A DNA stretch of 64,000 nucleotides, from contig JAJEKV010000025.1 in the NCBI GenBank assembly GCA_021234155.1, positions 18,839,558 through 18,903,557 on the forward strand. Reading direction: 5' to 3'. A program made the translations under genes and the position numbers. Below the pieces are notes generated by a model that saw nothing but the letters and a program-made list of their open reading frames with translations, had not been told where the DNA came from and made no database searches. Of the stretch, positions 23,296 to 31,329 are shown piece after piece. Origin of the DNA: Isoetes taiwanensis. Its lineage: Eukaryota; Streptophyta; Lycopodiopsida; Isoetales; Isoetaceae. Within the stretch, counting starts at the first letter, position 1. Every line of letters starts with the position of its first letter.

Positions 23296-24705
23296 TTCCT
23301 CTAAAAACTCCATCCATCTTCTCTGACGGAGGTTGAGATTCGGCTGGGTTGATAGATAACGGAGACTCTGATGATCCGTATCAAGCTGAAATCTTCTACC
23401 AAGAAGGTAGTGTCTCCATATACGCAGAGCGCGGACAACGGCCAACAACTCCTGATCATGGGTAGGGTAGCGTTGTTCAGTCTCATTCATCTTCTTTGAG
23501 TCATAGGCAATAACCCTCCCCTCCTGCATTAGGACTCCACCGGTAGCAATCTTACTGGCATCGGTTGCTACTAACTTATCCTTCTCTGGGTCTGGCAATG
23601 TGAGGACTGGTGCTGATGTCAAAGCATCCTTAAGCTTCTGAAAACTTCCTTGGACCTTTGCTTTCCAGTGTTCCATCCAATCCTTGACTTTCTGATGCTT
23701 TGTAAGATCGGTGAGAGGCGCCGCAATCTTGGCAAAATCTTTAACAAACTTCCGGTAATATCCTGCCAATCCCAAGAAGCTTCTGATCTCTGAAACATTG
23801 CCTGGAATGGGCCAATCCTTCACTGCCTCTATCTTTGCTGGATCTATAGCAATTCCCTCTGCTGAAATGACATGTCCCAAATAATCCACCTTCGGTGTGG
23901 CAAACTTGCACTTAGAGAATTTTGCAAAGAGCTGGTGACGTCTTAGCTTCTACAAGGCCATCCTAAGGTGCTTCTCATGCTCCTCAAGGGTCTTACTATA
24001 GATGAGAATGTCATCAAAGAATATAACAATAAAATCATCCAAGTACTCCCGGAAGATATCATTCATCAACCGCATAAAAGTTGCAGGGGCATTAGTTAAA
24101 CCAAAAGGCATAACTGTAAATTCATAATGCCCGTACCTAGTGCGAAAAGCGGATTTATGGATATCCTCCTCTTTAATTCGTATCTGATGATACCCAGAAC
24201 GTAAATCAATTTTTGAAAAATACCTGGCCCCTTGCAATTGGTCCATAAGATCATCTGCTCTATGTAAAGCATAACGATTTTTGATCGTATGCTTGTTGAG
24301 CTGCTGATAGTCAATGCACATCCTCAGGGAGCCATCCTTTTTCTTAACGAAGAGAATAGGGGCGCCAAAAGGTGAAACACTAGGCTGAATGAAGCCTAAG
24401 TTCAATAGCTCCTGGAGTTGCTTCTTAAGCTCCGCCAACTCAGGAGGACTCATACGGTACGGGGCCTTACTGGTAGGTTTAGTACCGGGTTCCAAAGCTA
24501 TCTCACATTCCACCCCTCTGAAAGGAGGAAGCTTCTGGATCTCATCTGGGAAGAGATCACTAAATTCCCTAAGAAGGTTAGCAATATTCTCTGGCAATGC
24601 ATCGACTACTTGCTTCTGTTTGGCATCCGACTCCATGGAGGCAAGTCTGATGACGCAAAATAACTTATTCTTGCGTACAGCCTTATCGAACTGCCTGATG
24701 GACAT
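23296..24705 (-). pseudogene. chromovirus pol, 5' part: reverse transcriptase and RNase H (broken)
   Basis: The minus frame continues directly from gag after a TAG. Reverse transcriptase motifs are present: [39 protein letters not shown] and [11 protein letters not shown] (FFDD where the family usually has FIDD; both aspartates are kept). RNase H follows: [32 protein letters not shown] and TDHQSLRYL. An in-frame TAG at 23,950-23,952 sits between RT and the connection domain, in a place where Gln would fit. The LINE at 19,285-23,295 splits RNase H after WMEFLEEY. Confidence 0.92.
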
Positions 24706-24708
24706 AGA

Positions 24709-26418
24709 CTACATAATGGGGTTTAGTGGATCACCTTTTATAGTTACCCGGGCTCCATTAGCTGCGTTGAAGGTCACCTCCCGTTTCTCGCAGTCTATAT
24801 TGGCTTTTGCAGATGCCAAGAATTCCATGCCAACAATCAGATCATATTTGCCAATATCCATTAACTCGGCACCCAATGCAACTAGTGCACCTGGCAGCTG
24901 CATTTTGAGGTTAATGCGACGGCCGTTTGTATGTCTGATCTTTCCATTGGCTAAGGTCACAGGTTTCGGTCGGGATCCTAAAGTCTCAAGTTGCAACACC
25001 TGGGCCATTCTAGGAGAAGCAAAATTATGCGTACTTTCCGTATCCATAAGAATTATGAAAGGCTTACTGTCTACTTGACCTATAGTGGAAATAATGGCAG
25101 GCTGACTTTCAGCATTGTCGGTTTCAATAGCTGCAAAGATATGGGACGCACCGTGAATGTACTCGGGAGCCTCCTCATCGACAGGTGGTGTAGACTCGAG
25201 ATCATCCCAATCGAGGTCGGCCATGGCCAGCTGGGCAGTCTGTGTGACATAAGGGCAATTCTGCATGAAGTGCCCGGGCCGCATACACCTGTAACATGCC
25301 TTCTCTTTGCGGAGCTGTTCTCGGGCCTCTTTGGGAATAGACTGTAAGAGGTCCCGAACTGAGTTACCCACATTGTTCGGTTTGTCGGGCATGTTGAAGA
25401 TGACTTTCTTTTCCTGGCGACCGTAGGAGTTCTGCTGAGAAGGCCCAGGACTTGATGAACGGGGCTTGTAAGGTGTGTACGGGCGCGGCTGGGAGTAAGA
25501 GGCGAGGCGTTGGTACTGGTTTCTTGGTGTGTCCTCTTCAAGGTTCAAAGCCTTAGCCTCAGCCTCTACAACTGACTTCGGGTCTATGGCCTTAACCATT
25601 CGTTTAATTGAGGGGGCCAACCCTTCAATATAGCCCTCCACCGCCCTCTTCTCATTCATACCTGGGACATACAGCCTCAAGCGCATGAATTCATCCGTAT
25701 AGGCTTGAACTGACATACCCTTCTGCTCCAACCTGTAAAAAGTCTGTATCTGTTGGCACTTGTGCGCACGAGGCACATAGTGCAACTTAAAAGCCTTTGC
25801 AAATTTCCTAAACTTGCATCTGCTCCTGTCTAAATGCTTGGCTCTAGCATAGCCCTTCCACCAAATACGAGTGGCCCCTGTAAGGTTTGTAGTGGCAACT
25901 TTTCCTGTATCTTTCTCCGTCATCCCATAGGATTTCCCGAACTCCTTCATTTCGTCCAACCAAGACTCTGTGTTCAGGCCGCCTCTAGATTTCCCATCAA
26001 ACTGAGCCAAATTTTTGTTTTTCCATATACTGGTAATGGCCGTATCAACCGTCTTACGGTACTCCTTGTCCGGGGCCTTTGCATGGTCACCAGACGATAT
26101 GGATGACTCTGAAGACACAGAAGTGGCTGATTGTGAGGATGTGGCACTATCTGTAGACGAGCTTCGACGACGTTTAGAACGGTGCCTCCTTTGCACAGGC
26201 GCGGGTGATGGTGCCGGTGCAGGTGGCTGCTCAGTTGGTGGACTTGGCGGTGGTGGCGGTAACTCCGGTCCATACTGCGGAGGGTTGGTGTTCAACACAT
26301 ACGTCTGCAGTTCTACCAACTGTCTCTTTATCAACAAGAGCTCTTGCTCGGGTGTCAATCTGCCAGCATCCGAGGGTGTCTGCCAAGAAGCCTTACGTAC
26401 ACCGTCTATATGGATCAT
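24709..26418 (-). CDS. gag: chromovirus Gag-protease polyprotein
   Basis: 569 aa. Residues 1-115 are Pro/Ser-rich with a basic patch (RRHRSKRRR). About 130-290 is the retrotransposon Gag core, including TGATRIWWKGYARAK and YTDEFMRLRLYVPGM. A CCHC zinc knuckle (C375, C378, H383, C388) would bind genomic RNA. The aspartic protease follows: residues 459-461 read DTE where the active site is normally DTG or DSG, and the closing motif DLIVGMEFL is present. The Gly-to-Glu change should abolish protease activity. The frame ends in TAG at 24,709 and pol continues in the same frame, so either translation reads through this stop or it is a later nonsense mutation. Confidence 0.93.
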   Translation of the reverse strand: MIHIDGVRKASWQTPSDAGRLTPEQELLLIKRQLVELQTYVLNTNPPQYGPELPPPPPSPPTEQPPAPAPSPAPVQRRHRSKRRRSSSTDSATSSQSATSVSSESSISSGDHAKAPDKEYRKTVDTAITSIWKNKNLAQFDGKSRGGLNTESWLDEMKEFGKSYGMTEKDTGKVATTNLTGATRIWWKGYARAKHLDRSRCKFRKFAKAFKLHYVPRAHKCQQIQTFYRLEQKGMSVQAYTDEFMRLRLYVPGMNEKRAVEGYIEGLAPSIKRMVKAIDPKSVVEAEAKALNLEEDTPRNQYQRLASYSQPRPYTPYKPRSSSPGPSQQNSYGRQEKKVIFNMPDKPNNVGNSVRDLLQSIPKEAREQLRKEKACYRCMRPGHFMQNCPYVTQTAQLAMADLDWDDLESTPPVDEEAPEYIHGASHIFAAIETDNAESQPAIISTIGQVDSKPFIILMDTESTHNFASPRMAQVLQLETLGSRPKPVTLANGKIRHTNGRRINLKMQLPGALVALGAELMDIGKYDLIVGMEFLASAKANIDCEKREVTFNAANGARVTIKGDPLNPIM

Positions 26419-26668
26419 AAGAAGGTATAAGCGAAAGTAATGCTATACAGAGTGTCACAATGAAGATCATTTTGAACAATACCACGAAACACGATAAGGA
26501 CAATGAAAGAGAATTAAGGAAAGTAGCTTTATTATGAAGCCAGAGTGACAGTTACATTGAAGGGGTGTTTTAACAAAATTTGAGACTGTACAATACAAAA
26601 CTCATAATTAACATTGGACAATTTTAACCAACACACACTCAGCCATGAAAAAGCTGTGAAAATCAGGC

Positions 26669-27130
26669 CTAGGGCTTCGCGAAAGGGTACCGGATAGAGT
26701 AACGAATACTCTCCCATACTGCCCTGACTACTTTGTAGCGAGCCCATGCCTGGATGATAACATACTGGTAATCTAACGTAGGGCTAATGATGAGCAAATT
26801 GAAGAGATCTCTCAGTGCGTAGAAGATCTGCCATAGATGATCATTTGCGTCGGCAAAAGCCTCGCGCTTTGTCATATCCCAGTAATTCCAGGTACGACAG
26901 AGAGTTTGTTCTAGATGCTCGAAGGCACGCTCACGGAGGATATGGACAACCTCTAAACCCCTAATTGGATCGTAGGGCTCTTCTTCTTCCACAGGTTCCT
27001 CTGCCTCATAAGGGTCATCCCCATCCTAACACTCTCTATACTCTTGACCATAGTCTTGCTCTGGAGGTATCTGATCTTCCCCTCGCAGTTCCTCAGGTAG
27101 GGCATCTTCGTTTTCTTCCAGCTCATCGTC
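26669..27130 (-). pseudogene. chromovirus accessory ORF-C (acidic, probably spliced, with an in-frame stop)
   Basis: The frame is open from a likely splice acceptor (CTTACAG, exon from about 27,129) and begins with a very acidic stretch (DDELEENEDALPEELRGED). It is interrupted by a TAG at 27,026-27,028, then continues through EEEEPYDPIRGLEVV into a helical domain with many aromatic residues (RTWNYWDMTKREAFADAND, QAWARYKVVRAVWESIRY). I do not recognise the family. It sits upstream of gag on the same strand. The TAG may be a CAG decay product. Whether its first exon is ORF-B or lies further upstream cannot be decided here. Confidence 0.5.
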
Positions 27131-28089
27131 TGTAAGACGGCAAGAATGAATATACCATATGGAATGATTTTTATATTCCAAACCCTAAAAGAGACAAACA
27201 AGTATCATAGGGAAACAATTTAATTATACTCAATGATACAATAATCATAAAACATAAGAAAAGAGCACATATATTATATGATGGTTTAAAAAAATTGCCA
27301 ATCAAAGATTACATCTATACGCAATACAAAGATTTATATTTGTAAAAGAAGATATCTACGAACTAGGTTCCTCATCTTCGTCCATAGGCTGAGGAGCATG
27401 GAATAATTTAAGGGCTAAACTTAGCTATTTGGCGATTTTTTAGCACATTTTCAAAAAAAATTGGCTAAAGTAAATGGAAAAATTCGGAAAAAAAAATAAT
27501 AATTTTAGCTTAACTTTTTCTGGGATTGCACCAACCCTGGAGCTCTTTAGCCAAACACTAGAAAGTAAGAGAGTATAATTTTGTATTGTTTAGCTAAACC
27601 ATAGAAACTTTTAGAATGAATTTCGGGCTAGTTTAGCTAACATCATTCTATTATATGAAATATATGATTAGTAGTTTAATTTGTAGCATTATGAATTAAT
27701 TTGAGTCAGAGAGTTTGCTAATTAGCATTTATTTAGAATGTTTTCACAAAGAAAATGACCAAACAATTGATAAAGTGGTGGCTTAATATTTTCTCATGGC
27801 CACACCATAGAAATAATCAATCTTTTAGCTTATTAATATCGGCCTAAAGTCATTCCTAATAAGAAATATGGATAGTAATTTATTCCCCTCGAGGAGGTGC
27901 CCACCAAGGTGGTGCCGACTAAGAAGGCGGCCCCAAAGTGGCGTGGGAAGAAGAGTCGCGATACTAGAACCCACGCCCCCAATGCCACTATAGCAAGATC
28001 TCGCGACCAAAGTGATAAAATCAATCTTCTTATGGCCCAAATGATTGCTTGCCCACCAAGATGCCCCCCAATTTGAGAACCTCGGTCCC
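27131..28089 (-). other. non-coding interval of the chromovirus between ORF-B and ORF-C
   Basis: AT-rich, with the word TTTAGCTAAAC and variants repeated around 27,400-27,640. No ORF is supported. It may be an intron removed to create ORF-C messages, judging by the acceptor at 27,130, but I could not identify a convincing donor. Confidence 0.4.
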
Positions 28090-29127
28090 TCAATGATTGC
28101 TTGCCCTAATTTGAGGGTCCCTCAAGGTCTCTGCTTCCTTTTCCAAGGTAACAGGTATCTTCTCCTGCTCTGCTTCTTCTTTGTCATCCCGAAGACTCAA
28201 CTTGGTGTCCCAAAGATCTTCTTCCTCTTGATCCACCTCTCCCATGGTGATCTGTAATGGCTGAACTGCAGGAGGAGGGCGCATGTGAGCCGCAAACTGC
28301 TCCTCAGGAGGCTGGGGCGCATCAGTCAATAGGAACTGCCGAAGAGACAAGAGGGTCTCAACGGGCTCAATCTCCTCTGGTTGGAATGCAAACAAACCTT
28401 GGACTTGCGGCGGATGCACAACAGGTGTTGTGAAGTCGACGAAGTCATCCTGGCAGTATTCCGCAAGGTCGTAGAGAACTTCTATCTTTCGCCGACCCCG
28501 CATATCGGCGATGACGCGGTAAGCCCACATAATGTCCTCCAAAATAAGATACTCTTGGTCGTTCAAGAGTATAGTAGGGAGGAGATTTAGCCCTTCAAGC
28601 TTGAGGGCTTTATCCCGACTTGTCGGGGCTTCTGTAGCTAGCTCCTTCCATCTTGCAAAGTCCTGCTCATCGACGACTTCATCGTCCTCCGGGTCGGGGG
28701 GTATTGGTGTGGTAGACTGCTCTGCGGCTATCTGGTCATCCTCAATGTACTGGTCCATGATGATTGCCAGCGCAAATCGAGCCTCAAACCAGAGTTCACG
28801 ATCTATAGTGACAATAGGAAGATCGGTCCCTCTCCTCCTCATGCCCTTAATGACATTCCGGGCTTGGTCATCGCCTCCCAACATCTCCAGCAAGGTGTGG
28901 AAGTCAAGGTAAAGCTGTGAGTCGTCTTCGTTGAAGACACATGCAGGCACAATTTCTTCGTGGAAGAACTGAAGGAAACTAGCATAGTCGGGGTGCGCTT
29001 GCATGTTGTGGATGAGATCCACTTGCTGGAGCAGATAAGGATGAAGAACATCAAAGGGAACCGCGGGGTCCCAGTGCTCACCATCTAGGTACCACTGTTG
29101 CAGAGTTGGGCGAGCCATGACGAACAA
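28090..29127 (-). CDS. chromovirus accessory ORF-B, acidic protein of unknown function
   Basis: 345 aa (or 342 from the second Met, MARPTLQQWYLDGEHW). The first part is a mixed alpha-helical protein, including LHPYLLQQVDLIHNMQAHPD and VTIDRELWFEARFALAIIM. Acidic linkers occur around DPEDDEVVDEQD, and an acidic, Glu-rich tail includes GEVDQEEEDLWDTKL and DKEEAEQEK. No zinc finger, signal peptide or membrane segment is visible. I do not recognise the family. Acidic proteins can act as histone chaperones, and it lies next to the H3-like ORF-A, so a chaperone-like partner role is possible, but that is inference from context and charge only. It is open throughout although gag-pol is decayed. Confidence 0.7.
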   Translation of the reverse strand: MFVMARPTLQQWYLDGEHWDPAVPFDVLHPYLLQQVDLIHNMQAHPDYASFLQFFHEEIVPACVFNEDDSQLYLDFHTLLEMLGGDDQARNVIKGMRRRGTDLPIVTIDRELWFEARFALAIIMDQYIEDDQIAAEQSTTPIPPDPEDDEVVDEQDFARWKELATEAPTSRDKALKLEGLNLLPTILLNDQEYLILEDIMWAYRVIADMRGRRKIEVLYDLAEYCQDDFVDFTTPVVHPPQVQGLFAFQPEEIEPVETLLSLRQFLLTDAPQPPEEQFAAHMRPPPAVQPLQITMGEVDQEEEDLWDTKLSLRDDKEEAEQEKIPVTLEKEAETLRDPQIRASNH

Positions 29128-29228
29128 AGAGCAAGGGAGGAGGAGGAAGGCGCTGAAGGCAAAAGTGGAAATGAAACCCTAATGTGGGAAAAGTGACTTT
29201 ATAACTTTCCGGCACGTTTTCCTAGGTC

Positions 29229-29262
29229 ATTAAAAAAATTATTATTATTATTATTATTTTAA
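29229..29262. repeat. ATT microsatellite between ORF-A and ORF-B
   Basis: Seven or so ATT units in the short spacer between the two accessory ORFs. Confidence 0.8.
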
Positions 29263-29391
29263 TAACGTACATTTACATATACAAAAAGTGAAAAAGAGAC
29301 AATTTTAATTTTATAACTCCCAAAAAGGATATTTTACATAATTTTATGTCACAAAAATTTTTACAATAGAAGAGAAAGAGATTTTTAACAA

Positions 29392-30666
29392 TTAGCGAAA
29401 TTCCCCTCGGATTCTTCGCGCGAGCTGGATATCCTTGGGCATTATAGTAACCCTCTTTGCGTGAATGGCGCACAGGTTGGCGTCGCTCAAAATCTCAATG
29501 AGGTAGGCCTCGGCAGCTTCCTGGAGTGCGAGGATAGCAAAAGCCTGAAACCTCAGGTCGGTCTTGAATTCTTGGGCAATTTCCCGGACAAGACGCTGAA
29601 AGGGTAGCTGGCGTATCAATGGCTCAGTAGTCTTCTGATACTTGCGTATCTCGCGAAGAGCTGCTGTGCCCGGTCGGAACCTATGGGGCTTCCTCGGCTT
29701 GACAGTTGCCTTAAGCAATGGCAAGGACTTCCCGCCGGTCGAGGGATGTTTCGCCCTTTGCACTATCTGCTCCCGTCGCTGCGCCGACGTTTTCTTGCCA
29801 ATTGCAGCATCCTTCTGCAGTCGGGTCTTGTAACCGACACCTCCCCTTGTGGGTTTCGTAAGCTTCCTCTTCCTATTGCCCCATCTTTCTTCTGTTTCCT
29901 GCACAACATGTTGATCTCCTTCCTGAACCACAAGTTGATCTCCTTGCTGAACAACAGTTTGATCTGCACCCTGCTGGGTTCTGGCAACCTCCTCTGCTCT
30001 ACAGATCCGCTCTGTCTCGGCATCCCGGGCCTCCCTGTCCTGGCGCACTTGTGTTCGCCTTGCAATCTCCGTATGGTACCGGTCCGGGTGAGCTCGCATG
30101 TCGGCTTGCACGAGGTCCATGCGGTCTTGTGTGAAGCTAGGTGGAACATTTTCGAAGATAAAACTATATAGTTCTTCGTTCCAAAAGAAAGGGGGAAGAT
30201 TGTAATGGTCCCTGTACATAAGCACATGGCCTTTACCAAGGTAATAAAAACGACTAGCCCGCTCTTCTGGTAGGCCACTAGCTATTTGCTGGAGGTCCTC
30301 TAGTACCCTGGCAAGGTGCAAAATCCTTTGGGCCCCAGTTCGGATAAGCTCTACGGGATCCTCCTCTTGGCTGGCTAGCGGGTAAAACATAACAATGGCC
30401 CAAGCTTGATCAGGTTGCTCCACAAGAGTGTAAGGTTGGTCTGCAGCATTCAGCTTCATAAGGAACCGCTCGTTGAAGTGAAGAATAGGGTATGGTATTC
30501 TGCGGTTCTCGGTAAAATGGGTCACAAGCAGATCTAGAACAGTGCCGACCATGGAGCTATCATCTGAGAGATGGTCTAGTAGCACGCTATACAGCTGGAA
30601 GACATTCATCTTCTTTAGGTCTACTGTAAGCTTGAAGCGCGGCATCATGGCAACTAGCGCATGCAA
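29392..30666 (-). CDS. chromovirus accessory ORF-A: unknown N-terminal domain fused to a histone H3 fold
   Basis: 424 aa, uninterrupted. Residues 1-225 are a helical protein I do not recognise (for example [20 protein letters not shown], then [20 protein letters not shown]), ending in a charged helix. Residues 232-257 hold three near-copies of a GDQxVVQE-like unit. Residues 264-271 (NRKRKLTK) look like a nuclear localisation signal. Residues 306-424 align with histone H3: STGGK of the tail, then [49 protein letters not shown], and [20 protein letters not shown] to the C-terminus, with no insertion in loop 1. Residues equivalent to H3 F41, K56, K79, C110, H113 and D123 are kept. K4, K9 and the K27 region are absent. 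Lacking a longer loop 1, it is canonical-H3-derived, not CENH3. It lies just downstream of the PBS on the element's strand. Confidence 0.93.
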   Translation of the reverse strand: MHALVAMMPRFKLTVDLKKMNVFQLYSVLLDHLSDDSSMVGTVLDLLVTHFTENRRIPYPILHFNERFLMKLNAADQPYTLVEQPDQAWAIVMFYPLASQEEDPVELIRTGAQRILHLARVLEDLQQIASGLPEERASRFYYLGKGHVLMYRDHYNLPPFFWNEELYSFIFENVPPSFTQDRMDLVQADMRAHPDRYHTEIARRTQVRQDREARDAETERICRAEEVARTQQGADQTVVQQGDQLVVQEGDQHVVQETEERWGNRKRKLTKPTRGGVGYKTRLQKDAAIGKKTSAQRREQIVQRAKHPSTGGKSLPLLKATVKPRKPHRFRPGTAALREIRKYQKTTEPLIRQLPFQRLVREIAQEFKTDLRFQAFAILALQEAAEAYLIEILSDANLCAIHAKRVTIMPKDIQLARRIRGEFR

Positions 30667-31313
30667 GTGGCAAGGAAGTGGGGCGCTTGGCGTAGGGTAG
30701 GTGGCGCTAGGGTCAGAAGGGAGGCGCTAGGCGGTTAGGGTAGCAGTAGGGTAACATGCAAGGTCGGCTATGGCGGCAGGCGAGCTCTACTCCGGCGGCT
30801 ATGGCGGCAAGAAGACGTTTCAAGAAACACACTTTTCAAAAAAAAACAACACAAATTTGAATCTAACTTTTTTTTTTCAAAATTTTTTCAAAAATAATAA
30901 AAAAAAAAAAAAACGGGCGGCGTATTTTTATACGCGCGACCGTATGGAGCGTTGCTAGCGTTATACGCTAATATTTTTTCGAGAAAAACACTCCATCCGA
31001 CAGCAGCGCCCCTTTTGCTGTTTCGCCTTGCTGTCGCCATTTCGCCCTCGGGTAACGTGCCCCTAGGGTATTTGGGAAGTGCCCGATCCATTGGAACCAT
31101 TTTCGCCTTCATCTGAGCTACCTACAAAAAGTTATGGCCTTTCTATACTTGGGTCCTCCAGTTGCCCTAAACTTCTTAAAACTTACAATTTATTACATCA
31201 ACCTAGCACAAAACCAAACATCAAAGAGTTAAACAGTCCAAACTCCCACCTAACTACCGAACTAACGAGTTAGAAGTTTGGTCAGTGCTATGATTTCGGA
31301 CAGCCGAAATCAC
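30667..31313 (-). other. chromovirus 5' leader between PBS and ORF-A
   Basis: Contains GGCGCTAGG-type repeats (about 30,680-30,740), an A/T homopolymer field at 30,838-30,913, and no supported ORF. The ORF-A frame stays open for some codons upstream of the chosen Met, so translation could start slightly earlier. Confidence 0.5.
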
Positions 31314-31326
31314 GGCTCTGATACCA
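31314..31326 (-). other. primer-binding site for initiator tRNA-Met
   Basis: The minus strand reads TGGTATCAGAGCC just inside the 5' LTR, after a 3-base spacer. This is the classic plant PBS complementary to the 3' end of initiator tRNA-Met. Confidence 0.95.
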
Positions 31327-31329
31327 CTG

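Noticed and set aside
26015-26440. 141-codon plus ORF opposite gag
   Set aside because: Antisense shadow of the Pro/Ser-rich gag N-terminus.
29392-30666. H3 ORF as a centromeric CENH3 variant
   Set aside because: CENH3 has a longer loop 1 and a divergent alpha-N region. This fold aligns to canonical H3 without insertions.
29392-30666. H3 ORF as an ordinary host histone gene that happens to lie in the region
   Set aside because: It is fused in frame behind about 300 unrelated residues, lies inside the LTR pair on the element's strand, and its tail is rewritten. An insertion into one copy is still possible and is listed as the main test.
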